A stretch of DNA of 43,139 bases from Flavobacteriaceae bacterium (lineage in GTDB: Bacteria > Bacteroidota > Bacteroidia > Flavobacteriales > Flavobacteriaceae). Position 1 is the stretch's first letter, and each line of letters begins with the position of its first letter. Below the pieces are notes generated by a model, which saw only the letters and a program-made list of their open reading frames with translations, searched no databases and was not told the origin of the DNA. Position numbers and translations under genes: made by a program. This document shows positions 15,385 to 24,597 of this stretch, in pieces. Location of the stretch: assembly GCA_026988355.1 (NCBI GenBank), contig JALSLK010000081.1, positions 1 to 43,139 of the forward strand, in the 5' to 3' direction.

Positions 15385-16497
15385 TTATAACAAAGCAATT
15401 ATTTTTTTTGCATTCGTATTGGTTTCAAAATCGATTAATTTTTTTGTTCTTTTTAATACCTCCTTTTGGGTATACTTTTTTACAATACAATCGTTTATTT
15501 TGCGGAGAAACTCTTTTTTATCTATTGCAACTTCACAAAGACTTTCTAGATTAGTTTCGGCAACCATTTTTGTATTTACAACACAGAATCTACTATTGTA
15601 AAGCGCATTAATTAATTTTAATTTAATACCAGTTTGTTGAAAGGTTGGAAGTACGTTTAGGTGTGCATTTTTGAATAATTCTTTTAAATGATTTTGATTT
15701 TGATAATCTAAAAATACAAAAGAAATGTTTGGGATATTTTTTATAGTTTCAATCAACTCTTCGTTTTTAAAACTACTTGCTATACGTAATGGATATGTTA
15801 TTTTTTTAAAAATTGAAATTAAATATTTTACAGCTTTTAAATTATCTGCAACTCTTAAATCTCCATGATACAAGGCATATTTTCCTGTTTCTGAAATGTT
15901 TTTTATCTCATTATTTTCATGAAAAACAGGAATGTACTTGCTTTTTTTGCCAAATTTTTTTATAAAATATTTTTGCTCCGATGGAGAGATGGTTAATACA
16001 ATATCTACTTTATGGATTATTTTTTCATAAAATTTAAGTTTTTTCGCTTCAAAATTAAAAAACAATTTTTTAAAGATGTTTTTTTCGCTTTTTGCTAATC
16101 CAGCGTAATAAAAATGTTCAATATTATGAGTTCTTACTAAGATTTTTCTATTCGAAAAATTAGAATCTATTATAGGAAATGTTGTATGAATCCCTTCAAA
16201 TAAAATAGGAGCGTTATCTTTTTTTAAGTTTGTAATTAATTTGGCACTATCTCTGGTCTTTACTATAAATGGTTTTATCGAAAAAATACTTAAAAAAGAA
16301 CTTCTTTTATAATAAATGACTTGTTCACAATATGTATTCAGTTCTTTTTGTTCTCCTCTGCCATAATTGTAAGTATGTAATATAATCTTTACACCCAAAT
16401 GATGCAATGCTTTAATTTTATAAAACACATCAATTACACCTCCGTAATTTGGAGGGTAAGGAACATCAAAAGTAACAATATGTAATTTTAGATTCAT
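15385..16497 (-). CDS. Glycosyltransferase (GT-B fold, GT4-like)
   Basis: The 370-residue protein starts with FDVPYPPNYGGVIDVFYKIKAL, the N-terminal Rossmann motif in which GG contacts the nucleotide sugar. The C-terminal half has ALYHGDLRVADNLKAVKYLI and a late segment (NVLPTFQQTGIKLKLINALYN) typical of family-4-like transferases that use activated sugars for cell-surface polysaccharide or glycolipid synthesis. It has no membrane span. It is isolated from other polysaccharide genes in this window, so its acceptor is unknown. Confidence 0.88.
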   Translation of the reverse strand: MNLKLHIVTFDVPYPPNYGGVIDVFYKIKALHHLGVKIILHTYNYGRGEQKELNTYCEQVIYYKRSSFLSIFSIKPFIVKTRDSAKLITNLKKDNAPILFEGIHTTFPIIDSNFSNRKILVRTHNIEHFYYAGLAKSEKNIFKKLFFNFEAKKLKFYEKIIHKVDIVLTISPSEQKYFIKKFGKKSKYIPVFHENNEIKNISETGKYALYHGDLRVADNLKAVKYLISIFKKITYPLRIASSFKNEELIETIKNIPNISFVFLDYQNQNHLKELFKNAHLNVLPTFQQTGIKLKLINALYNSRFCVVNTKMVAETNLESLCEVAIDKKEFLRKINDCIVKKYTQKEVLKRTKKLIDFETNTNAKKIIALL

Positions 16498-16892
16498 TAA
16501 ATAATTTACTAAATCAATAGACTGTATTTATGCAAAAAAATAAAATCATTAAGGGTTTTTTTTTAGTACTTGTAAAAGTACGATAAATGCTTGAACTTAA
16601 ACCAAGTTAATTCTTTTATGTAAATTTTTAGAAATCAGCCATTTAATATGTATTTGTAAAATGTAGATTGTTTTATAAATTTTAAGTTATGCTAATTTGA
16701 TTTTAAGATGTGTCAAAAAAATCAAAATATTTTTGTATTATACCATCTTAAAATGGGAAGTTTAGGTCGAACTCAAGTTTATAATTTTAAGTGAAGTAGC
16801 ATGAGAAAACATAAAAATAGTTCAAATCTATTTAGCGCATTTTAAAATTGAATTATAAGACTTATTTTGAGGTTAACTAGGTATTTGTTGTA
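16498..16892. other. 395-bp intergenic region holding a diverged copy of the dispersed repeat
   Basis: No gene is visible. It holds a small perfect hairpin at 16566-16581 (GTACTT/AAGTAC) and, at 16740-16857, a diverged copy of the dispersed repeat that includes the 18-bp motif also found near 9704. The remaining AT-rich DNA shows no structure I can name. Confidence 0.6.
16740..16857 (+). repeat. Dispersed repeat, copy 1 (diverged, 118 bp)
   Basis: The left end ATACCATCTTAAAAT resembles the left terminus of the full copies. The right part (16806-16857) contains ATAGTTCAAATCTATTTAGC and GCATTTTAAAATTGAATTAT, matching the full copies almost base for base. The middle differs and carries TTTAGGTCGAACTCA. 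Confidence 0.75.
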
Positions 16893-19148
16893 TCAAAACC
16901 AAAAACCGACATTAAAATACCAATAACGCTTTTTATTATCTGGCGTATATGCATATTTTATTTCGATAGGACCAATAATAGAATTTAAGCCATAACCAAC
17001 TGCAATTCCGGTTTTTAAATTATCAAAAACAGAACCATTAACAATAAGTTCATCATTAACACCAGCAGTATTTGCGGTAAATGTCAGGTAATTTTTTTTA
17101 AATATTTCATAACGTAATGTAAGTGCAGTTTTAATAAAAGCATTGTCCGATAATTCTCCTACATCATAACCATAAAGAGAAACAAAATTATTGATAAAAT
17201 TTTCATTATTACCACCAATAATATAATTAAAAGATTCGTTTCCACTACCAATAGTAACACCAGAGTCAAAATTAATTTGGGTAGATAGTTTGTTAAAAAA
17301 GGTATTTGTATATGTGATTTTTGCTTTTAATTGCGAAAAAGGTTCAAAATTTTTATTGTAATTTGAAGAACCTAGATACGCATTATATTTTACATTAAAG
17401 TACCAACCTTTCTTCGTAAAGTTTTTTGCATCACGAGTATCTAAAATAATTTCAGTAAAACCACCATAATAATCACTTTTATCAAAAAAAAACATTTTTT
17501 CTTCTTGGTTATCTACAATTTTTGTTGAAATATTAAGAAACTTATGTTCAAATCCTCCATTAATAGCAAAACGCTCTCTAAATTTCGTTTGGAAATAGAC
17601 TTTTGTTGTAAAATCATTGTACTTTATAGGTACCGTATTAGTAAACGATATTTGAGAATTATCGGCATTTGGTTCTATATAAAAGCTTCTTTTAAAACTA
17701 TTATAACGATGCGATATTCCAAAACGCCAATGAAACCCATTGTCAAATAAATAATTCAAATTATACCTTAAATTATCTCCAAGAATAAAATCTGTGGAGA
17801 CAATATCGTTATTTGTTAAAAAATGTTTACCTGTATAATTTAATAAAACACCAGTTTTGTATAAGTCATCATAATGTACACCAATTTGTACAAAATTAGA
17901 GACTTCATTTTCTTTTAAATTAAATTGTAGAATACTACTACCATCACCACTTGGTTTAATAATATAGTCGATACTTTTAAAATTTTGGGTACTAGCTAAT
18001 ACGTTTACATTTTTATTAAATTCGTTATACGAAATAGAATCTTTTTTGTTTTTATTCAATTTCATTTTTGATAATACATAGTTTCTAGTATAATTTTTAT
18101 TACCATTTACATGTATTTTTTTAATTTTTAGAAATTTATTTTTATATCGTACTAACTTTTTTCTAATTCGAAGCGGTTTTTTTGTCTGTTGTTTGGCAAT
18201 GGATACCAAATATTGCATTTCTGTTCTAGCTGCTATTTCTCCAGCTTTAATAATTTCATCCATTTTGTCAAAAGAGATAACACTAAAGTTATCCATCTTA
18301 GGTTTTATGTAAACATCGGTTCTATCTTTTTTTTCTTGTTTGTCATCGTACATTTGAAAGCTTATAATTTGCATTACTACCTTTGGAGCAGAATTTAATA
18401 CCTCTTTATTTTCTAATTTTCCTTGAACATCAATTCCAATAATAATATCTATATCTTTATTTTGCATAATATCAATAGGAAAATTATTTGTAATTCCGCC
18501 ATCTACTAAAAAACGTCCGTTAATTACAACAGGTTCAAAAACAGAAGGAAAAGCACCACTGGCTCTTATTGCTTGTGGTAAAAAACCATTTTCGATTAAA
18601 ACTTCTTCGCCAGTTTCAATATCTGTTGCCACACAATAAAACGGAATTGGTAACTTTTTAAAATTATTAATTCCGTGTACATGTTTTGTGAGAAGTGATA
18701 GTTGGTTTAACATATTTTGCCCTTGAGATAGCGCAACAGGCAAACCGATTGTTTTATTTTTTATAGGAAGAGAAAGTGCGTATTTTTCAGAATTTTCCTT
18801 TTGATAAAAAGAATACAATTCGCGAGAGTTTGGATTTTGAATTAATTTATTATAATCGTAAGATCGTAAAATAGAATCGAGTTCATGTGCATTATAACCA
18901 GAAGCATACAAAGCACCAACCATTGCTCCAGCACTAGTGCCACCAATATAATCAATTCGAATACCAGCTTCTTCTAAAACTTTAATTACTCCAATATGAG
19001 CAAATCCTTTAGCGCCACCTCCAGAAAGTACTAAACCTACTTTTAGGTCTTTTTTAGCCATATTCGAGATAGAATCCATATTGGATTTGCTTTGTGAAAA
19101 ACCACCAGTTACATACATTAAAAAAAGGAAAAGTATACGCGCTTTCAT
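16893..19148 (-). CDS. Patatin-like phospholipase fused to an Omp85-type outer-membrane barrel
   Basis: The 751-residue protein has a signal peptide (cleavage after GGFSQ, ~19). The patatin domain (about 35-310) has the GGGAKG oxyanion loop, the nucleophile Ser72 in GGTSAGA and the catalytic Asp216 in LVDGGITNNFP. A POTRA-like segment (~340-420, IHVNGNKNYTRNYVLSKMKL) follows. The C-terminal ~330 residues form an Omp85/BamA-like 16-strand barrel (GGFTEIILDTRDAKNF..., ending YWYFNVGFWF with a terminal Phe). This is the PlpD/type Vd-like patatin plus barrel arrangement, placing a lipase at the outer membrane. Its lipid substrate is unknown. Confidence 0.93.
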   Translation of the reverse strand: MKARILFLFLMYVTGGFSQSKSNMDSISNMAKKDLKVGLVLSGGGAKGFAHIGVIKVLEEAGIRIDYIGGTSAGAMVGALYASGYNAHELDSILRSYDYNKLIQNPNSRELYSFYQKENSEKYALSLPIKNKTIGLPVALSQGQNMLNQLSLLTKHVHGINNFKKLPIPFYCVATDIETGEEVLIENGFLPQAIRASGAFPSVFEPVVINGRFLVDGGITNNFPIDIMQNKDIDIIIGIDVQGKLENKEVLNSAPKVVMQIISFQMYDDKQEKKDRTDVYIKPKMDNFSVISFDKMDEIIKAGEIAARTEMQYLVSIAKQQTKKPLRIRKKLVRYKNKFLKIKKIHVNGNKNYTRNYVLSKMKLNKNKKDSISYNEFNKNVNVLASTQNFKSIDYIIKPSGDGSSILQFNLKENEVSNFVQIGVHYDDLYKTGVLLNYTGKHFLTNNDIVSTDFILGDNLRYNLNYLFDNGFHWRFGISHRYNSFKRSFYIEPNADNSQISFTNTVPIKYNDFTTKVYFQTKFRERFAINGGFEHKFLNISTKIVDNQEEKMFFFDKSDYYGGFTEIILDTRDAKNFTKKGWYFNVKYNAYLGSSNYNKNFEPFSQLKAKITYTNTFFNKLSTQINFDSGVTIGSGNESFNYIIGGNNENFINNFVSLYGYDVGELSDNAFIKTALTLRYEIFKKNYLTFTANTAGVNDELIVNGSVFDNLKTGIAVGYGLNSIIGPIEIKYAYTPDNKKRYWYFNVGFWF

Positions 19149-19207
19149 AGGTTAAAATTACTTCTTTTTTTAGATTTTATTTAGGTTATTTTTTTTTATT
19201 TAGTAAC

Positions 19208-21004
19208 TCATTTTTTTGGTGTATAAAAATTGCTAATTTTAGTTGCTTTATCTTTTCCAATCACGTCAATCAAATCTTCTAATTTACTATTGCGAACTCT
19301 TTTGGTAGATTTAAAATGTTTTAGTAGAGCTAAAATCGTTTTTTCACCAATGCCTTCTATTTGGGATAATTCGGAACTTATAGCTCCTTTGCTGCGTTTG
19401 TTTCTATGGTGTGCAATTCCAAAGCGATGTGCTTCATTACGTAACTGTTGAATTATTTTTAGAGTTTCCGATTTTTTATCTAAATATAAAGGGATTGGGT
19501 CGTCTGGATAAAATAATTCTTCCAGACGTTTTGCAATTCCAATAATTGCAATTTTTCCACGTAATCCTAAAATATCCAAACTTTTTAAAGCAGAAGATAA
19601 TTGTCCTTTACCACCATCAATAACTATGAGTTGTGGTAAACTTTGTGCTTCGTCAACCAATCGTTTGTAACGCCTATAAACAACCTCTTCCATAGAGGCA
19701 AAATCGTCGGGACCGTTAACCGTTTTTATATTAAAATTACGATAGTCTTTTTTACTAGGTTTTCCATTTTTAAAAACCACACAAGCAGCAACAGGATTTG
19801 TACCTTGAATGTTAGAATTATCAAAACACTCAATATGTCTAGGTTCTTCATGTAACCGTAAATCAGTTTTCATTTGTGCCATGATACGATTTGTATGTCT
19901 ATCAGGATCGATTATTTTAATTTGTTTAAATTGTTCTTGCCTAAAATATTTTGCATTTCTTAAGGATAATTCTACAATACGTTTTTTATCGCCAACTTTT
20001 GGTATGGTTACTTTGAGATTTTTACCTAAATCAACTAAAAATGGAACATAAATTTCTTTAGTAATAGAGCTAAATCGTTGTCTAATTTCTACAATTGCTA
20101 ATTCGAGTAATTGTTTGTCTGTTTCGTCTAGTTTCTTTTTAATTTCGGTTGTGTGCGATTGGATAATATTTCCATTAACAATTTTAAAAAAGTTAACATA
20201 AGCAAAGCTCTCATCCGAAATAATACTAAATACATCTACATTGGTAATGTTTGGATTTACAATAGTAGATTTTGCTTGATAATTGGACAATAAATCTATT
20301 TTTTCTTTGATTTTTTGTGCCTCTTCAAATTCCATTTTACTCGAAAAATCGAACATTAAACCTTTAAATTTTTGTAGAGCAGCATTAAAACTTCCTTTAA
20401 TAATATTTCGGATGGCTTTAATATCGTCATTGTAAGCATCTAATTTTTGTAAACCTTCACAAGCACCATGGCAATTTTTGATGTGATATTCTAAACAAAC
20501 TTTATATTTTTTATTTTGGATATTTTCTGGAGATAATTTATACACACAAGTACGTAAAGGATATAATTCTTTAATTAAAGAAAGTATAGCTCTAGCAGTT
20601 CGAACAGAGGTATAAGGACCAAAATATTCTGAACCATCTTTTATAACTCTTCGTGTTAAAAACACTCTAGAAAAATCTTCTTTTTTAATGCAAATAAATG
20701 GATAAGATTTATCGTCTTTCATTAAAATATTATACCGAGGTTGGTACTTTTTTATTAGGTTATTTTCTAGTAATAAAGCATCCGTTTCCGTTTCGACAAC
20801 AATGTGTTTAATCGAAACAATTTTTTTTACCAAAACTCTAGTTTTACCATAATCATGATTCTTATTAAAGTAAGACCGAACCCTTTTAAGAAGATTCTTA
20901 GCTTTACCTACATATAAAATTTTAGAATCTTTATCGAAAAATTGATAAACACCAGGAGAGTTAGGAAGTGTTCTGAGTTGTATTTCTAGATTTGTTTTTG
21001 ACAC
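19208..21004 (-). CDS. uvrC: Excinuclease ABC subunit C
   Basis: UvrC makes both incisions around UvrB-marked lesions in nucleotide excision repair. Domains in order: N-terminal GIY-YIG nuclease (SPGVYQFF, ILYVGKAKNLLKRV, and the catalytic Glu in ETDALLLENNL); a Cys cluster (CVYKLS, CLEYHIKNCHGAC); a UVR motif for UvrB binding (MEFEEAQKIKEKID); an RNase-H-like nuclease with Asp in ECFDNSNIQG; and C-terminal helix-hairpin-helix motifs (IEGIGEKTILALLKHF). I choose GTG at 21004 (598 residues): it yields the usual MSKTNLEIQL start, while the longer frame to 21043 begins inside a dispersed repeat and upstream of a -7-like box. Confidence 0.96.
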   Translation of the reverse strand: MSKTNLEIQLRTLPNSPGVYQFFDKDSKILYVGKAKNLLKRVRSYFNKNHDYGKTRVLVKKIVSIKHIVVETETDALLLENNLIKKYQPRYNILMKDDKSYPFICIKKEDFSRVFLTRRVIKDGSEYFGPYTSVRTARAILSLIKELYPLRTCVYKLSPENIQNKKYKVCLEYHIKNCHGACEGLQKLDAYNDDIKAIRNIIKGSFNAALQKFKGLMFDFSSKMEFEEAQKIKEKIDLLSNYQAKSTIVNPNITNVDVFSIISDESFAYVNFFKIVNGNIIQSHTTEIKKKLDETDKQLLELAIVEIRQRFSSITKEIYVPFLVDLGKNLKVTIPKVGDKKRIVELSLRNAKYFRQEQFKQIKIIDPDRHTNRIMAQMKTDLRLHEEPRHIECFDNSNIQGTNPVAACVVFKNGKPSKKDYRNFNIKTVNGPDDFASMEEVVYRRYKRLVDEAQSLPQLIVIDGGKGQLSSALKSLDILGLRGKIAIIGIAKRLEELFYPDDPIPLYLDKKSETLKIIQQLRNEAHRFGIAHHRNKRSKGAISSELSQIEGIGEKTILALLKHFKSTKRVRNSKLEDLIDVIGKDKATKISNFYTPKK

Positions 21005-21008
21005 GAAG

Positions 21009-21016
21009 CGAAGGTA
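21009..21016 (-). promoter_or_regulatory. -7-like box directly before uvrC
   Basis: On the minus strand TACCTTCG differs from TAnnTTTG at one base and ends 4 nt before the GTG at 21004. If used, the uvrC mRNA would be leaderless or nearly so. Confidence 0.4.
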
Positions 21017-21035
21017 GTAATTATTAGATAAAAAA

Positions 21036-21087
21036 AACATCAAAATATTTCAAATCTATTTAGCGCATTTTGAAATTGAATTGGTAT
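21036..21087 (+). repeat. Dispersed repeat, right-end fragment (copy 2)
   Basis: AAACATCAAAATATTTCAAA through GAAATTGAATTGGTAT matches the right third of the full copies. The left part is absent. It sits immediately upstream of uvrC. Confidence 0.85.
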
Positions 21088-21433
21088 AATCATGAACACC
21101 CATAAAATATAAATGAGTGAGTAAACTACCTGTTATAATTTAAAATGTTCGAAATTTGTTTCGTTCAAAATTGAGCTACAATTCCTTCACTAAAAACTTC
21201 TACACCTCCCAATTACGTACCCTTTATTATTTTTTTGTGTTTGTGATTTCACTTCGTTTAGTACTATTGGTATTTTGACTTTTTATAACGAAAACCTATG
21301 AATAATTCGGGTTAATACATGTAAAGAGAAGTTAAACTTTTCTAAAAAAATAAAAAAACAAAGGTCTAATTCAAATAATGGCATTATTTTAGTGATTGAA
21401 AAAGACATACAAATGCATAAATTAATAGATATT
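21088..21433. other. Intergenic region between uvrC and the S41 protease gene
   Basis: No gene is seen. It contains the 57-bp repeat at 21261-21317 (inverted relative to 25564-25619) and a weak promoter-like TATTTTAG at 21385-21392. The rest is AT-rich and unassigned. Confidence 0.55.
21261..21317 (-). repeat. 57-bp dispersed repeat, inverted copy
   Basis: Its reverse complement aligns with 25564-25619 at about 50 of 57 positions, including ACCAATAGTAC, AGGTTTTCGTTAT and AATTATTCA blocks. It is non-coding in both places. Confidence 0.85.
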
Positions 21434-23542
21434 ATGAAACGAAATTATAAAATTATAATACCAATCTTTTTACTATTGGGCTTTTTTGGGTATAAATCAT
21501 TTGCTCAAAATGATATGGAGAAAGATAAAATTTTAGTTGGATTAATAAGAGATGCTTTAACACAAGCACATTATAATCCTGTTCAAATTAATGATGAGTT
21601 TTCAGAATTGGTACATACAAATTTTATTAAAACTCTAGATCCAACAAAACGTTTCTTTATAAAAGAAGATTTAGAGTACTTTGAGAAATATAAAAAAGAT
21701 ATTGACAATCAAATTAAAGATAAAAATTTAGAATTTTACCATATAGTAATAGAGCGTTTTGTACAGCGAATTCGAAATACAGAGTCCTTTTATAACGAAC
21801 ATTTAAAACAAGCATTTAATTTTAATATTGATGAAATTTTAACAGTAGATTATGACAAGACTACTTATGCTAAAGATATAATTGACCTCAAAAAGAAATG
21901 GAGAAAACAGTTAAAATTAAATACGTTAAATCGTCTTTATGATAAGATTGAAGAAGAAAAAGACATGTCGAAAGATAGTACAAATTATGTAATGAAATCT
22001 TTTGAAGTTTTAGAAAAAATCTCTAGAGAAGAAGTAGCTAAATCTATGAAAGAGTATTATACAAGAATGGAAGAGATGAATGATGAAGATTGGTTTTCAT
22101 TTTATATCAATACGATAGCGTTAGCATTTGATCCACATACCACTTATTTGTCGCCGAAAAATAAAAAGAGATTCGATATAAATATGTCGGGAAAATTAGA
22201 AGGGATAGGAGCTCGATTACAGAAAAAAGGAGATTATACTAAAATAGTAGAGCTTATTTCTGGAGGTCCAGCATGGAAAGCAGGAGAGTTAGAAGTAGGC
22301 GATGTTATTTTAAAAGTAGGACAAGGAGATAAAGATCCTGTAGATATAGTAGGAATGCGTTTAGACGATGCAATAGAGCATATAAAAGGAAAGAAAGGTT
22401 CCGAAGTTAGATTGACATTAAAAAAAATAGATGGTAGTACGGAGGTAATTTCTATCATAAGAGATGTAGTCGAATTGGAAGAGGTTTTTGCAAAATCAAG
22501 TACAGTACAATTCGAAAATAAAACGTATGGATTGATAAATTTACCAGGATTTTATATTGATTTTGATAAAAGAAACGCAAGAAATTCTGCAACAGATATG
22601 GAGCGAGAAATTGAAGAACTTAAAAAAGAAAACATAGAAGGATTACTTATAGATTTAAGAAATAATGGCGGAGGTTCTTTAAGGACAGCAATAGAAATAG
22701 CAGGATTATTTATAAAAGAAGGTCCAATAGTGCAAGTAAAATATCAATCCGAAAAACCAAGGATAGATAAAGATACTAATAAAAAAATTCAATGGAATGG
22801 ACCGTTGGTAATTTTAGTTAATGAATTGTCTGCTTCGGCATCCGAAATTTTTGCAGCAGCAATGCAAGATTATAACAGAGCTGTAATCATTGGAAGCAAC
22901 CAAACTTTTGGAAAAGGAACCGTACAAAATGTATTGGATTTAAATAGATATTATAGATATTCCTCTAATTTGGGAGCATTAAAAATGACCGTACAGAAAT
23001 TTTACAGAATAAATGGAGGATCAACACAATTAAAAGGAGTTACGTCCGATATAGCTGTGCCAGACAAATATACCTATATGAAAATAGGAGAACGAGATGA
23101 AGAAAATCCATTAGATTGGGACAAAATAGAACCTGCGGATTATCGTGCTTTGCATTTTTACACCAATTTTGAAGAAACCGTTTTAAAATCAAAATTACGA
23201 GTAAATGACAATAAACAATTTCAACTAATCAATGAAAATGCAAAGTGGTTAAAGAAAAGAAGAGACGATAAAAAAGTTTTTTTACGATACGCAGATTATA
23301 AAAAGGATATTGAAAATAATAAAAAAGAGAGTGAACGATTTGATATATTAGATACATATAAAAACAAACTAACATTTAACTCTCCACAATACGAAATTCC
23401 ATTGATGAAAAAAGATAGTGTGTTGGCAAAAAAGAGAAAAGATTGGCATGAAAATTTAAGTAAAGATATTTATATTGAAGAGGCTTTGCGAGTAGTTTCA
23501 GAATTAAAGGTAAATAAAAGTTTAATTGCAATAAAAGGATAA
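21434..23542 (+). CDS. S41 C-terminal processing (tail-specific) protease, Prc/Tsp-like
   Basis: This periplasmic serine protease cleaves from protein C-termini. I use the ATG at 21434 because it gives a typical signal peptide (MKRNYKIIIPIFLLLGFFGYKSFAQ); a GTG at 21392 and an ATG at 21413 are in frame upstream. Domains: N-terminal helical region with LDPTKRFFIKED; PDZ (~240-330, SGGPAWKAGELEVGDVILKV); S41 catalytic core (LIDLRNNGGGSL; catalytic Ser ~468 in SASASEIFAAAMQDY; Lys ~494 in TFGKGTVQ); and a C-terminal Tsp-type extension. The length (702) is close to E. coli Prc (~680). It ends at a hairpin terminator just before fabD. Confidence 0.94.
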   Translation: MKRNYKIIIPIFLLLGFFGYKSFAQNDMEKDKILVGLIRDALTQAHYNPVQINDEFSELVHTNFIKTLDPTKRFFIKEDLEYFEKYKKDIDNQIKDKNLEFYHIVIERFVQRIRNTESFYNEHLKQAFNFNIDEILTVDYDKTTYAKDIIDLKKKWRKQLKLNTLNRLYDKIEEEKDMSKDSTNYVMKSFEVLEKISREEVAKSMKEYYTRMEEMNDEDWFSFYINTIALAFDPHTTYLSPKNKKRFDINMSGKLEGIGARLQKKGDYTKIVELISGGPAWKAGELEVGDVILKVGQGDKDPVDIVGMRLDDAIEHIKGKKGSEVRLTLKKIDGSTEVISIIRDVVELEEVFAKSSTVQFENKTYGLINLPGFYIDFDKRNARNSATDMEREIEELKKENIEGLLIDLRNNGGGSLRTAIEIAGLFIKEGPIVQVKYQSEKPRIDKDTNKKIQWNGPLVILVNELSASASEIFAAAMQDYNRAVIIGSNQTFGKGTVQNVLDLNRYYRYSSNLGALKMTVQKFYRINGGSTQLKGVTSDIAVPDKYTYMKIGERDEENPLDWDKIEPADYRALHFYTNFEETVLKSKLRVNDNKQFQLINENAKWLKKRRDDKKVFLRYADYKKDIENNKKESERFDILDTYKNKLTFNSPQYEIPLMKKDSVLAKKRKDWHENLSKDIYIEEALRVVSELKVNKSLIAIKG

Positions 23543-23573
23543 TTTAGCAAAAAAAATAATTCATTTATCAATA

Positions 23574-23611
23574 TAAACCAGACAATACAAATTGTCAGGT
23601 TTATTGATTTT
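23574..23611 (+). terminator. Terminator of the S41 protease gene, overlapping the fabD promoter
   Basis: TAAACC-A-GACAAT (23574-23586) pairs with ATTGTC-A-GGTTTA (23591-23603) around an ACAA loop with one A/A mismatch, followed by TTGATTTTT. It lies 31 bp past the stop codon. Confidence 0.7.
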
Positions 23612-23622
23612 TAGTACTTTTG
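23592..23622 (+). promoter_or_regulatory. fabD promoter
   Basis: TTG at 23592-23594 and TACTTTTG at 23615-23622 are separated by 20 bp, matching the Bacteroidota -33/-7 arrangement. The -33 box lies inside the descending arm of the upstream terminator hairpin. The ATG follows at 23643. Confidence 0.7.
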
Positions 23623-23642
23623 TAACAAATAAAAATAGATAG

Positions 23643-24536
23643 ATGAAAGCATATATATTTCCAGGACAAGGAGCACAATTTACAGGAATGGGATTAGACC
23701 TTTATGAAAAATACCCATTAGCACAACAACTTTTTGAACGAGCAAATGGAATTTTAGGTTTTTCGATAACCGATATCATGTTTGAAGGAACAGCAGAACA
23801 ATTAAAAGAAACAAAAGTAACGCAACCAGCAATATTTTTGCATTCTGTTATAACAGCCAAAATATTAGGAAATGATTTTAAGCCAGAAATGGTAGCAGGT
23901 CATTCGTTAGGAGAATTTTCTGCATTAGTAGCAAATGGAGTATTGTCTTTTGAAGATGGATTAAAATTAGTATCTCAAAGAGCATTAGCTATGCAAAAAG
24001 CCTGTGAAATGCAACAGTCTACTATGGCAGCAGTTTTAGGATTAGAAGATAAAATAGTAGAAGATACATGTAAAGAAATTGATGGAATTGTGGTAGCAGC
24101 AAATTATAATTGTCCAGGGCAATTGGTGATTTCTGGAGATGTAGAAGCGATAAACAAAGCCTGTGAAGATCTAACAGAAAAAGGAGCAAGACGCGCTATT
24201 GTTTTACCAGTAGGAGGAGCATTTCATTCCCCATTAATGGAACCAGCAAGAGAAGAGTTAGCAGCAGCAATAGAAAATACCACATTTAACGAGCCAATTT
24301 GTCCAATTTATCAAAACGTACCAGCAGATAAAGTAAGTACGGCAGAAGAAATTAAGAAAAATCTTGTAGCACAATTAACAGCGCCAGTAAAATGGACGCA
24401 AACCATCCAAAGCATGGTAAAAGATGGCGCAACGGTATTTACCGAAGTTGGACCAGGAAAAGTATTACAAGGACTAATGCGTAAAATAGACCGAAGTGTA
24501 ACAGCAAAAGGAGTTGTTTTAGAAGAAAAGGAATAA
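23643..24536 (+). CDS. fabD: Malonyl-CoA:ACP transacylase
   Basis: FabD transfers malonyl from CoA to acyl carrier protein to supply type II fatty acid synthesis. It is recognised by the N-terminal FPGQGAQ motif, the nucleophile Ser88 in AGHSLGEFSALV, His195 in GGAFHSPLM of the Ser-His pair, and the late EVGPGKVLQGL. The length, 297 residues, is normal for the family (~300-310). It has its own promoter. No other fab gene lies nearby; a crotonase follows after 61 bp. Confidence 0.97.
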   Translation: MKAYIFPGQGAQFTGMGLDLYEKYPLAQQLFERANGILGFSITDIMFEGTAEQLKETKVTQPAIFLHSVITAKILGNDFKPEMVAGHSLGEFSALVANGVLSFEDGLKLVSQRALAMQKACEMQQSTMAAVLGLEDKIVEDTCKEIDGIVVAANYNCPGQLVISGDVEAINKACEDLTEKGARRAIVLPVGGAFHSPLMEPAREELAAAIENTTFNEPICPIYQNVPADKVSTAEEIKKNLVAQLTAPVKWTQTIQSMVKDGATVFTEVGPGKVLQGLMRKIDRSVTAKGVVLEEKE

Positions 24537-24555
24537 ATTTGAAGTTTAATTAGGC

Positions 24556-24577
24556 AATTATCTATTCGTAGATAATT
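24556..24577 (+). promoter_or_regulatory. Perfect hairpin with TTCG loop between fabD and the crotonase gene
   Basis: AATTATCTA (24556-24564) pairs perfectly with TAGATAATT (24569-24577) around TTCG, a very stable RNA tetraloop. No T-run follows, so it is more likely an RNA-processing, stability or attenuation element than a terminator. Confidence 0.5.
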
Positions 24578-24597
24578 TACCATTGCAATAGATACTT

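Noticed and set aside
21005-21043. 13-residue N-terminal extension of UvrC
   Set aside because: It lies upstream of the -7-like box and begins in a dispersed repeat; the GTG at 21004 gives the usual UvrC start.
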